The notes under the pieces were generated by a model that searched no databases, was not told the DNA's origin, and worked only from the letters and a program-made list of their open reading frames with translations. The translations under genes were made by a program, and so were the position numbers. Source: Rhizobium sp. S152 (GTDB lineage: Bacteria > Pseudomonadota > Alphaproteobacteria > Rhizobiales > Rhizobiaceae). From it: a stretch of DNA of 64,000 nt. Positions 33,541 to 41,688 of the stretch are shown piece after piece (position 1 is the first letter of the stretch; the number at the start of each line of letters is the position of its first letter). The stretch is taken from positions 270,045 to 334,044 of the forward strand of contig NZ_JAUDRZ010000030.1 of the NCBI RefSeq assembly GCF_030380735.1. Direction: 5' to 3'.

Positions 33541-34371
33541 ATGGCCGAAGTCCTATCCTTTCGAACCGAGGCGGGCAAAGAGAACGGCGCGCTCGTTCTG
33601 CGCCAGTTCGCCGACGGTATTCTGCGGCTGACGCTGAACAATCCTCCGGCCAACCTCCTGTCGATCGCCATGCTCGAAACCTTGATGGGCGAACTCCAGA
33701 ACGCCGCCGAGGACCAGGCGGTGCGCGTTGTGGTCATTGCATCGACCGGCGACGTCTTTTCGGCGGGCCACGATCTCAAGGAACTCACCGCCCATCGCGG
33801 CGACCCCGACGAGGGCGAAGCCTTCTTCGAGGAAACCTTCGCGTTGGCGGCGGATCTCATGCTTGAAATCACCCGCCTGCCCAAGCCTGTCATCGCCGAG
33901 ATCGACGGCCTGGCGACCGCCGCTGGCTGCCAGCTCGTCGCGTCCTGCGACCTCGCGATCTGCACGGACACCGCGACCTTCTGCACGCCCGGCGTCAATA
34001 TCGGGCTGTTCTGCGCCACGCCGATGGTGGCGGTGACGCGGGCCGCGCACCGCAAGCAGGCGATGGAAATGCTGCTGACCGGCGAAACGATCGATGCCTC
34101 GACCGCCAAGGATTTTGGCCTGGTGAATCGTATCGTACCGAAGCAGTATCTGTCGCAGGTCGTCACCAAATACGCCTCCGTTATCGCCAGCAAGTCTCCG
34201 ATGGCGGTCAGGATCGGCAAGGAAGCCTTCTATCGCCAGCTCGAAATGCCGGTCGAGGAAGCTTACAGCTATGCGGCCGAGGTCATGGTGGACAGCATGA
34301 TGACTGATGATGCGGAGGAGGGGATCGGCGCATTCCTCGACAAACGGATGCCCGACTGGACCACAGAATAG
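33541..34371 (+). CDS. Enoyl-CoA hydratase/isomerase-family protein (ECHDC3-like)
   Basis: A 276-residue crotonase-fold protein. The oxyanion-hole segments are FSAGHDLKELT (about 75-85) and IDGLATAAGCQLVASCDLAI (about 121-140). Both catalytic glutamates of classical enoyl-CoA hydratase are replaced: glutamine in AAGCQL and glycine in CTPGVNIGL. The pattern resembles ECHDC3-type proteins, so hydratase activity is doubtful. A gggagttagacc region precedes the ATG. It is divergent from the broken thioesterase. Confidence 0.85.
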   Translation: MAEVLSFRTEAGKENGALVLRQFADGILRLTLNNPPANLLSIAMLETLMGELQNAAEDQAVRVVVIASTGDVFSAGHDLKELTAHRGDPDEGEAFFEETFALAADLMLEITRLPKPVIAEIDGLATAAGCQLVASCDLAICTDTATFCTPGVNIGLFCATPMVAVTRAAHRKQAMEMLLTGETIDASTAKDFGLVNRIVPKQYLSQVVTKYASVIASKSPMAVRIGKEAFYRQLEMPVEEAYSYAAEVMVDSMMTDDAEEGIGAFLDKRMPDWTTE

Positions 34372-34382
34372 CTTGGGAATAG

Positions 34383-35219
34383 CTAACCCAGCTTCAGGAT
34401 CAGCCCGCCGGCGGCGATGATCGCGCCGGCGAGGTAGCGCCATGGGCTCGCCTTTTCCTTGAGTACCAGAACGGAGATGATCAGCGCGAACAGGATGGAC
34501 GTCTCGCGTAGCGCCGCAACTGTTGCAACCGGTGCCTTGGTCATCGCCCAGAGCGCCAGGCCGTAGGAAGCAATCGAGCCGGTGCCGCCGATCAGCCCAC
34601 GCCACCAGTTGAAGCGGACATGAACGGCGACGGTGTAAAGCCCGCGCCGCGAAATCGCCCAGCTGAATAGAAGCACTGGCGGCAAGAGCGACATCCAGAG
34701 CGTGTAGGAGATCGCGTTGCCCGATGCGCGTGCGCCGATACCGTCGACATAGGTGTAGGTCGCGATCACGAAGGCATTGGCGAGCGCCAGCACGATCGCA
34801 TGGCCATTTCCTTTCCGCGCCTCGAGCGCAAGCGTCAGGATGCCGGCGCAGATTGTCATGGTGCCGATGAGTGCGCCGGTCGACAGGGTCTCGTCGAGGA
34901 TGAAGCCGCTGGTTGCGGCGATCAGAAGCGGCGCACAGCCGCGCATCAGCGGATAGACCAGCCCGATGTCGCCGGCGCGATAGGCACCCGCGACCAGTTG
35001 GAAGTAAATGAATTGGAGAACGGCAGAAGCGCCGATGAACGGCCATGCGGCTGGTTGCGGCAGCGGCAGGAGGGCCAGAAATGGTAGCGCCGCGACCGCG
35101 CCGCCAGCCGAAATCAGGCTGGCATCAAGCGATTTGTCCGTGCCCGCCTTGATCATGGCGTTCCATGTGGCGTGGAGCAGGGCACCAAAGAGGACAAGCA
35201 GGATGACGTCTGGGGGCAC
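34383..35219 (-). CDS. EamA/DMT-superfamily transporter
   Basis: A 278-residue protein with about ten transmembrane segments in two EamA repeats (MPPDVILLVLFGALLHATWN at the start, LRETSILFALIISVLVLKEK near residue 230). Substrate unknown. It starts with GTG at 35219 with a weak upstream binding site. It converges with the enoyl-CoA hydratase-like gene with an 11-base gap. Confidence 0.86.
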   Translation of the reverse strand: MPPDVILLVLFGALLHATWNAMIKAGTDKSLDASLISAGGAVAALPFLALLPLPQPAAWPFIGASAVLQFIYFQLVAGAYRAGDIGLVYPLMRGCAPLLIAATSGFILDETLSTGALIGTMTICAGILTLALEARKGNGHAIVLALANAFVIATYTYVDGIGARASGNAISYTLWMSLLPPVLLFSWAISRRGLYTVAVHVRFNWWRGLIGGTGSIASYGLALWAMTKAPVATVAALRETSILFALIISVLVLKEKASPWRYLAGAIIAAGGLILKLG

Positions 35220-35634
35220 GGGGAACTACCGGATGGTGTGGTAATCGGGTGGGCGATCGTTTGTTGCGCCACGCTTTAAAAAAAGCAATCGCAATTCGCA
35301 CGGCTGAACTACGAAAAAGTCATACGATTGTTTTCAATAGAGCAACTTGCAGACGAACCTTGGGCCGATGTTTTCGATGCACGTACCCCAAAGACGTTTA
35401 AATCGATTTTGATCATTCAACCATGAGGTGATGCTAACATACGCATGAACAGGTTATGAACATACATGGGTTATACAGCGAACGCTAATTTCCCTGCCTT
35501 GGGTGTTTTTCTCTGTTGGAACGCCAACTTAACCTGATAAAGCAACTCATCTATCGGGTTGCATTGCACATAATTCTAGAAGTTGTATTCGGGGCGCAAA
35601 GCATCGCCTTGTGTAGGCCAAATGTATACCAACG
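35220..35634. other. 415-base AT-rich region without a recognised gene
   Basis: The stretch is visibly richer in A and T than its neighbours and holds no ORF with a binding site. It includes an imperfect hairpin (aacctgata at 35531-35539 with tatcgggtt at 35552-35560). It separates the end of the secreted-protein gene from the DMT start, and could hold a small RNA or be a remnant of inserted DNA. Nothing specific was identified. Confidence 0.5.
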
Positions 35635-35964
35635 CTAGAGCGAGTAGTCCGGCACGATAAACATCCCGTCGAGGTTGTCTATATTCTGGCAGTTGAGCAC
35701 GCGGCAGCGCGGGTTGTCCTTCGTCGGGATAGTCGTCCATTCCGCGTATTCATTGGCCTCGCAATAGCGGCTGTTGCGGATGTAGCGATCGTAGAGCGTC
35801 ATGCCCTGCACGCGCTTCGACGGATAGCGCAGGATGACCGCCCCTTCATTGTGGATGGCGGCCCGCGCGCTCTGGCAGCTCATTGATTGCGAATTGTAGC
35901 GGGAGATGGCAAGCGCCGGCGATGCGGCCATGACGACTGCAAGAGCAAGAACCATTTTCTTCAT
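35635..35964 (-). CDS. Small secreted cysteine-containing protein
   Basis: The start at 35964 follows aaggaggatgttccc and gives 109 residues with a signal peptide (MKKMVLALAVVMAASPALA, cleavage after residue 19). The mature protein has four cysteines (about 30, 68, 87 and 92), consistent with two disulfides, in the pattern SCQSARAAIHNEGAVILRYP and RYCEANEYAEW. Similar proteins of unknown function occur widely in rhizobia, from memory. The frame extends upstream to 36006 without support. Confidence 0.78.
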   Translation of the reverse strand: MKKMVLALAVVMAASPALAISRYNSQSMSCQSARAAIHNEGAVILRYPSKRVQGMTLYDRYIRNSRYCEANEYAEWTTIPTKDNPRCRVLNCQNIDNLDGMFIVPDYSL

Positions 35965-36059
35965 GGGAACATCCTCCTTCGACATCCTGCTACCTATATA
36001 CGCCAAAACCGCCCGCGGGTTTCAACAGTGGATAAATAAACGCGGCAGGAGGCGATCCT

Positions 36060-36488
36060 ATGAATCACGACGCATATGACGACCGCTACATCCTCGACAT
36101 TCTGAATTCCGTAAAGACGATCGCGCTCACCGGCGCTTCTCCCAATCCTGCTCGCCCGAGCAATGGTGTGATGGGATATCTCCTGTCACGCGGCTATCAA
36201 GTCATTCCGGTCAATCCCGGCCAGGCCGGCAAGCAAATCCAGGGGCAGACCGTCTGCGCGCATCTGGCAGATGTCCCGGTAGCCGTCGACATGATCGATG
36301 TCTTCCGGGCCTCCGAATATCTGGGTAGCGTCGTTGAAGAAGCGCTGCGGATGAACCCCCGCCCGAAGGTGATCTGGGCGCAGCTCGGCGTGCGCGACGA
36401 TGCCGCCGCGGCGAAGGCGGAAGCGGCCGGCATAAGAGTGGTGATGGATCGCTGCCCGGCAATCGAAATTCCGCGGCTCGCGGCGTAG
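36060..36488 (+). CDS. CoA-binding domain protein (YccU-like)
   Basis: A 142-residue Rossmann-fold protein. The nucleotide-binding motif is KTIALTGASPNPARPSNGVM (about 19-38), and the segments VIPVNPG and MIDVFRASEY are typical of the small CoA-binding (succinyl-CoA ligase-like) family. A caggaggcgatcct binding site precedes the ATG. It is 106 bases upstream of the sulfhydrylase gene on the same strand. Confidence 0.9.
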   Translation: MNHDAYDDRYILDILNSVKTIALTGASPNPARPSNGVMGYLLSRGYQVIPVNPGQAGKQIQGQTVCAHLADVPVAVDMIDVFRASEYLGSVVEEALRMNPRPKVIWAQLGVRDDAAAAKAEAAGIRVVMDRCPAIEIPRLAA

Positions 36489-36594
36489 GAGACGGATTTT
36501 TCGCTTTAACCGTGCAGCTTGAAACGGAACGCGATTAACTTTTGCCGATCCTGGGCTATGCTCCCGGCCACCAGGTCAACAAAGGGAGGGTTTC

Positions 36595-37878
36595 ATGGCC
36601 AAGAACGATCCGGGATTCAATACGTTGGCGGTGCATGCCGGTGCGCAGCCGGACCCGGCGACGGGGGCGCGCGCGACGCCGATCTACCAGACAACGGCTT
36701 ACGTCTTCAACGATGCCGATCACGCCGCGGCACTCTTCGGCCTGCAGCAGTTCGGCAATATCTATACGCGCATCATGAACCCGACGCAGGCGGTTCTGGA
36801 AGAGCGCGTGGCGGCGCTGGAGGGCGGCACGGCGGCGCTGGCCGTCGCATCGGGCCATGCCGCGCAGATGATCGTCTTTCATACGCTCCTACGTCCGGGC
36901 GAAAACTTCGTCGCCGCCAAGCGCCTCTATGGCGGCTCCATCAACCAGTTCGGCCATGCCCTCGATAATTTCGGCTGGGAGGTTCGCTGGGGTGATTCCG
37001 CTGATCCGACGAGCTTCGAAAAGCAGATCGACGACAAGACGCGCGCGATCTTCATCGAAAGCCTGGCGAACCCCGGCGGCACCTTCGTCGATATCGCTGC
37101 CATCGCCGAAGTGGCGCACAAGCACGGCCTGCCGCTGATCGTCGACAACACGATGGCCAGCCCCTATCTCATCCGCCCCATCGAGCACGGTGCCGATATC
37201 GTGGTTCACTCGCTCACCAAGTTCCTCGGCGGCCACGGCAACTCCATGGGCGGCATCATCGTCGATGGCGGCACCTTCGACTGGTCGAAGTCGGGCAACT
37301 ATCCGATGCTCTCCAGTCCGCGACCGGAGTATAACGGCGTCGTCCTACATTCTACTTTCGGCAATTTCGCATTCGCCATCGCCTGCCGCGTGCTGGGTCT
37401 GCGCGATCTTGGTCCGGCAATCTCACCCTTCAACGCCTTTCTGATCCTGACCGGCATCGAGACGCTGCCGCTCAGAATGCAGCGACACAGCGAAAACGCG
37501 CTCGCCGTCGCCAAGTGGCTGAAGGCGCATAGCAAGATCGCATGGGTCAATTATTCCGGTCTTGATGACGATCCGAACCATGCATTGCAGCAGCGCTATT
37601 CGCCGAGAGGAGCGGGGTCCGTCTTCACCTTTGGCGTCAAGGGCGGCTACGATGCCGGCAAGGCGCTGGTCGAGGGGCTGCAGCTCTTTTCGCATCTCGC
37701 CAATATCGGCGACACCCGCTCGCTCGTCATCCATCCCGCCTCGACGACGCACCGCCAGTTGACCGACGATCAACGCATCGCCGCCGGTGCCGGAGCCGAC
37801 GTCGTTCGCCTGTCGATCGGCATCGAGGATGTGAAGGACATCATCGCCGACCTCGAGCAATCCTTGGCAAAGATCTGA
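36595..37878 (+). CDS. metY: O-acetylhomoserine sulfhydrylase (Cys/Met metabolism PLP enzyme)
   Basis: This enzyme makes homocysteine from O-acetylhomoserine and sulfide in methionine synthesis. It has 427 residues. The PLP lysine is at about residue 209 (VVHSLTKFLGGHGNSMGGII), the cofactor aspartate is in LPLIVDNTMASPYL, and SRSLVIHPASTTH-like sequence lies near the C terminus. aaagggagggtttc precedes the ATG. The long insertions around residues 225-260 favour the sulfhydrylase subfamily over cystathionine lyases. Confidence 0.93.
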   Translation: MAKNDPGFNTLAVHAGAQPDPATGARATPIYQTTAYVFNDADHAAALFGLQQFGNIYTRIMNPTQAVLEERVAALEGGTAALAVASGHAAQMIVFHTLLRPGENFVAAKRLYGGSINQFGHALDNFGWEVRWGDSADPTSFEKQIDDKTRAIFIESLANPGGTFVDIAAIAEVAHKHGLPLIVDNTMASPYLIRPIEHGADIVVHSLTKFLGGHGNSMGGIIVDGGTFDWSKSGNYPMLSSPRPEYNGVVLHSTFGNFAFAIACRVLGLRDLGPAISPFNAFLILTGIETLPLRMQRHSENALAVAKWLKAHSKIAWVNYSGLDDDPNHALQQRYSPRGAGSVFTFGVKGGYDAGKALVEGLQLFSHLANIGDTRSLVIHPASTTHRQLTDDQRIAAGAGADVVRLSIGIEDVKDIIADLEQSLAKI

Positions 37879-37883
37879 GTAAA

Positions 37884-38228
37884 ATGACCGACCACATCAC
37901 ATTCGATATCAGCGGCGTCGAACCGGAGTTCGGCGCCCCCGCGGCCGATCGTATTGTGTTGGGCGACCCACAGTTCCGCACCTGGAACGTGGAGGAGGCC
38001 GATGGCGGCCTCTATTCCGGCATATGGGAGGCGACGCCGGGCAAGTGGCGGATCGTCTACGACGAGTGGGAATATTTCAACGTGCTGTCAGGCTATTCGA
38101 TCGTCACCAACGAGGCGGGCGAGGAGTTTCACCTCCGCGCCGGTGACCGGATGATCTTCAGGCCCGGCTTCAAGGGAACCTGGGAAGTCATTGAAACGAC
38201 TCGCAAGGATTATGTTGTCCGGCTCTGA
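37884..38228 (+). CDS. Cupin-domain protein (EutQ/DUF861-like)
   Basis: A 114-residue single-domain cupin. The segments GIWEATPGKWRIVYDEWEYF, NVLSGYSIVTNEAGEEFHLR and GDRMIFRPGFKGTWEVIETT match the DUF861 pattern. It starts six bases after metY and is likely co-transcribed. Function unknown; a sulfur-metabolism link is only positional. It converges with dctD with no gap. Confidence 0.85.
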   Translation: MTDHITFDISGVEPEFGAPAADRIVLGDPQFRTWNVEEADGGLYSGIWEATPGKWRIVYDEWEYFNVLSGYSIVTNEAGEEFHLRAGDRMIFRPGFKGTWEVIETTRKDYVVRL

Positions 38229-39593
38229 TTAGCCGCGCTCGTCCGACGGCGCGAAGTCGCTGCGCACGATGCCGTGCCGCTGCAGCTTGTCGTAGAAGGT
38301 CTTGCGCGGAATGCCTAGCTCGGCAATCGTCCGGCGGACATCGCCCTCGTTGGCGTCGAGCGTCTGGCGGATGATGCCTGCCTCGTAGCGCTCCAGTCGT
38401 TCCGGCAGCGGTAGGCCGGTTACCTCCGGCGCCGCGCTCTTGTCGCTCGTTCCCTTGGGTTGTTCGACGCCAAGCACGAAGCGCTCCGCGAAATGCGACA
38501 GCTCGCGCACGTTCCCCGGCCACTGGTAATCCCGCAGGTGCCGATTCACCGTCGGTGAAAGATCCGGGACTGCCCGCTTGAAGCGGTTCGCCGCCCGCTC
38601 CGCGAAATAGCCGAAGAGCAGGGGAATGTCGTCGCGGCGCTCGCGCAGCGGCGGGATGGAGATCGTCACGACGTTCAGGCGGTAATAGAGATCCTCGCGG
38701 AAATCGCCGCGCTGGCCGGGGTCACCAAGATCCACCTTGGCGGCGGCGACCACCCGCAAATCCACCGGTCGCACCTCGTTGGTGCCGAGCGGCGTCACTT
38801 CGCGCATCTCGAGAACCCGGAGCATCTGCACCTGCGAGGAGGGCGGCATGCTCTCGATCTCGTCGAGGAAGAGTGTGCCGCCGCTGGCGTGCTCGATCCG
38901 CCCGATACGCTTCTTCTGCGCGCCGGTGAAGGCGCCGGGCTCATGGCCGAACAGTTCACTCTCGATCACCGTCTCGGGCAGGGCGCCGCAGTTGAGCGCC
39001 ACGAAATTGCCGCTCGCCCGCCGGCTCCACTGGTGAAGAAGGCTCGCGACGACTTCCTTGCCGCTGCCGGTCTCGCCAGTCACCAGTACGTCCACATCCG
39101 TATCGGCGATCTGTCTGAGTGTATTGCGCAGCCGCTCCATGGCAGGTGTCTGGCCGATCAGCGGCAGGTCGTCGCGGGCGCTGGCGGCCGCTGTCTTGAG
39201 CGAGCGGTTTTCCAGCACCAGCCGACGCTTCTCGACCGCACGCCGCACGCTCTGCACCAGCCGGTCGGTGGCAAAGGGCTTGGTGATGAAGTCATAGGCG
39301 CCGTCCTGGATGGCTTTGACCGCCATCGGAATATCGCCGTGACCGGTCATCAGGATAACCGGCAGATCTTCATCCTGTCGCCGGATTCGGTCGAACAGCT
39401 GCAGCCCGTCGATACCGGGCATGCGAATGTCCGATACGACAGTGCCTGCGAAGTCTGGCTGCAGGGCGGCGAGGGCGTCCGTCGCGGTGGAAAAAGCGGA
39501 GACGGAGAAGCCGGCAAGCTCCAGCGTCTGCCTTGTCGCGCGCAGCAGATCCTTGTCGTCGTCGATCAGAAAAACCGGTGCCGTGTCGCTCAT
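38229..39593 (-). CDS. dctD: C4-dicarboxylate response regulator DctD (sigma-54 activator)
   Basis: DctD activates dctA with RpoN when phosphorylated by DctB. It has 454 residues. The receiver domain has Asp11-Asp12 and the phosphoacceptor Asp55 (VVSDIRMPG), with Lys105. The AAA+ domain has Walker A GETGSGKE (173-180) and the sigma-54 contact loop GAFTGA (220-225). A Fis-type helix-turn-helix is at about 415-440 (RRTIAELGIPRKTFYDKLQR). Its ATG overlaps the dctB stop by four bases. Confidence 0.95.
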   Translation of the reverse strand: MSDTAPVFLIDDDKDLLRATRQTLELAGFSVSAFSTATDALAALQPDFAGTVVSDIRMPGIDGLQLFDRIRRQDEDLPVILMTGHGDIPMAVKAIQDGAYDFITKPFATDRLVQSVRRAVEKRRLVLENRSLKTAAASARDDLPLIGQTPAMERLRNTLRQIADTDVDVLVTGETGSGKEVVASLLHQWSRRASGNFVALNCGALPETVIESELFGHEPGAFTGAQKKRIGRIEHASGGTLFLDEIESMPPSSQVQMLRVLEMREVTPLGTNEVRPVDLRVVAAAKVDLGDPGQRGDFREDLYYRLNVVTISIPPLRERRDDIPLLFGYFAERAANRFKRAVPDLSPTVNRHLRDYQWPGNVRELSHFAERFVLGVEQPKGTSDKSAAPEVTGLPLPERLERYEAGIIRQTLDANEGDVRRTIAELGIPRKTFYDKLQRHGIVRSDFAPSDERG

Positions 39594-41434
39594 GCTTTCG
39601 CTTTCAGAAGATGGACGGTGAAGCAGCTGCCGCTCTCGCCGCTGGAGACCTCGATACGTCCGCCATAATCGGCGACGATGTCCTTGGAGATAACAAGGCC
39701 AAGCCCCAGCCCCTTTTCCTTCGATGTGTTGAAGGGCGTGAACAACGAACCGAGAATTTCCGGAGAAATGCCAGGCCCGTTGTCGGCGACGCTCACCGCG
39801 ACACCATCTTCGGTCTCGGCAACCGCGATCTGGACCCTGGCGTTCTCGCGCCCCTCCAGCGCTTCGAGCGCATTCTGGAACAGGTTGATGAGGATCTGCT
39901 CCAGCCGGATCCGGTTCCCCATGACGAGGAGGCCGGGCGGCGGCAGGCGGATGTCGAGCGCGCTCAGCTGCCCGGCGAACCGGCTTTTAAGAAGAACCGT
40001 CGCGCCTTCGATCACGCCACGCAGATCGACCGGCTCCGCAGCGGTGCGGCCCTTGCGGGCGAACGCCTTGAGTTCCTCGGTGATCGTGCCGATCCGCTCG
40101 GTCAGCGCGGCGATCGCATTGAGATTTTCCTCGGCGGGGTTCACCTGCTTGCGCTCAAGAAACACCCTGGCATTGTCGGCATAGGCTCGGATCGTGGCGA
40201 CAGGCTGGTTGATTTCATGGGCGACACCGGCCGCCACCTGTCCGAGAATGGCAAGCCGGTTCGCCTGCACCAGCTCCTGCTGAACCACCTGCAGCCGGGC
40301 TTCCGTTTCGCGGTGGTCGGAAATTTCTGCCTGCAGCCGGTCGCGGGCACGGCTGAGATCATCCGTCCGCGCTACGACCCGGCGCTCGAGCTCTTCCCGC
40401 ATGCCTTGCTCGACGGCGATCTTGGTGGCCGCCACCTGCCGCCGCCTCAGCAGAACCGCGGCGATTGCGATCAGCGGTAGCAGCACCGCAAGCGACAAAA
40501 GCCGCATCTCGCGCACCGCCGCCGCGATCGGCTCGCTGGTGGGGACGAGATATTCCAGCTCCCACGGCGTGGTCGGCACGGTTTCGATCAGTCGTAGATA
40601 CTCCGCTTCACCGGCACCCGGCAGCACGGCGGAGACGAGCGACGTGGTTGCGTTGATGATCGTCGGTCGCAGGATCGGCAGCGGCGTCAGCGGCGCATCG
40701 CCGAACTGCAGGCTGTCGCGGATGGCGGCGAGGTCCGCTTCCTGCGCCGGTGCGGCCATCATGAAACGCCAGGAGGGGATGCTGGTAATCAGCACGACGC
40801 CATGATCGTCGGTCACGTAAACAGGGCGGCGCGCATCGCGCCAGTCCGTCTCCAGCCGGTCGAACTCCATCTTGACGACCACGACCCCCAGCGGCGCTTC
40901 CGCGCTGCCAACCCGTCGGGAGATGTAGAGGCCTGGCCGCTTGCTGACGCTGCCGAGCGCGAAATGTTCCGCCGTGCCCTCCTTCATGGCCCGGGTGAAG
41001 TAATCGCGAAATGTATAGTCGTTTCCGACGAAGCTGATCGGCTCGCGCCAGTTGCTGGAGGAAACCGCGACGCCGTGCGTGCCGACGACATAAAGAACGG
41101 CCGCCTGCGTTCCCGCCACCAGACCTTCGAGCTTGCGGTTCAATATATCGATCGCCTCGGTCGAGCCTTGCGAAAGCGCATTGATGACCTGCTGGTCTTC
41201 GGAAAGCAGCAACGGCAGTGCCCGCGGCCTTTCCAGCACGGCCGTCAGCAGGGCAACCTTCAGGCTTGCATCGGTGTGTCCCTGAGATTCCAGCGCTTCG
41301 ATCGCCGTGCGGCGGCCATAGATTTCTGCGCCGAGCATCGCCGCCGCGATCAGCAGCGCCGATACGGCGAGAAAGGGTATCCAGGCGCGTCTCGCCTTCC
41401 GTGCGTCATGCTCGGTCGCTTGCATTTTCGCCAT
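39590..41434 (-). CDS. dctB: C4-dicarboxylate sensor histidine kinase DctB
   Basis: DctB senses periplasmic C4-dicarboxylates. The start at 41434 (614 residues) is chosen because cagaaggctgac precedes it; an ATG at 41452 and a TTG at 41479 have no binding site, and the TTG lies in a DctD site. Two transmembrane segments (about 22-36 and 315-330) flank a periplasmic sensor region. A coiled linker leads to the HisKA domain with phospho-His406 (GVAHEINQP). ATPase motifs are NLFQNALEAL, DNGPGI and GLGLGLVISK. Confidence 0.94.
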   Translation of the reverse strand: MAKMQATEHDARKARRAWIPFLAVSALLIAAAMLGAEIYGRRTAIEALESQGHTDASLKVALLTAVLERPRALPLLLSEDQQVINALSQGSTEAIDILNRKLEGLVAGTQAAVLYVVGTHGVAVSSSNWREPISFVGNDYTFRDYFTRAMKEGTAEHFALGSVSKRPGLYISRRVGSAEAPLGVVVVKMEFDRLETDWRDARRPVYVTDDHGVVLITSIPSWRFMMAAPAQEADLAAIRDSLQFGDAPLTPLPILRPTIINATTSLVSAVLPGAGEAEYLRLIETVPTTPWELEYLVPTSEPIAAAVREMRLLSLAVLLPLIAIAAVLLRRRQVAATKIAVEQGMREELERRVVARTDDLSRARDRLQAEISDHRETEARLQVVQQELVQANRLAILGQVAAGVAHEINQPVATIRAYADNARVFLERKQVNPAEENLNAIAALTERIGTITEELKAFARKGRTAAEPVDLRGVIEGATVLLKSRFAGQLSALDIRLPPPGLLVMGNRIRLEQILINLFQNALEALEGRENARVQIAVAETEDGVAVSVADNGPGISPEILGSLFTPFNTSKEKGLGLGLVISKDIVADYGGRIEVSSGESGSCFTVHLLKAKA

Positions 41435-41460
41435 GTCAGCCTTCTGAAGCATGTGACATC

Positions 41461-41511
41461 TGTGCGTAAAATCGCACAACCGTCAAATCAATTTGTGCGA
41501 TATGTCGCCCA
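41461..41511 (+). promoter_or_regulatory. Tandem DctD upstream activation sites for dctA
   Basis: A perfect inverted repeat TGTGCGTAAAATCGCACA is at 41461-41478. A second site with the same architecture but a degenerate right arm (TGTGCG-ATATGT-CGCCCA) is at 41494-41511, 33 bases on. They lie about 75-125 bases upstream of the sigma-54 promoter, as in the known tandem DctD sites of rhizobial dctA. The first site also lies just upstream of dctB. Confidence 0.8.
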
Positions 41512-41584
41512 TGATAGCTTAAGGCGACGCCAATTTTCAGAATATATCCATAAGAATCAATTACCTATCTGTCCGGTGGGAAGT

Positions 41585-41600
41585 TGGCACGCCCATTGCA
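41585..41600 (+). promoter_or_regulatory. Sigma-54 (-24/-12) promoter of dctA
   Basis: TGGCACGCCCATTGCA matches the sigma-54 consensus TGGCAC-N5-TTGCA exactly, with the invariant GG (41586-41587) and GC (41598-41599) correctly spaced. The dctA start is about 90 bases downstream. Confidence 0.92.
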
Positions 41601-41688
41601 AATCGCAAGCAAACAGCAATCGGCTGTTGATTGACGATAGCAGTTGCCCCGGGAGGCCGATGAGGTTTGGGGCTCTATGGAGGACACA

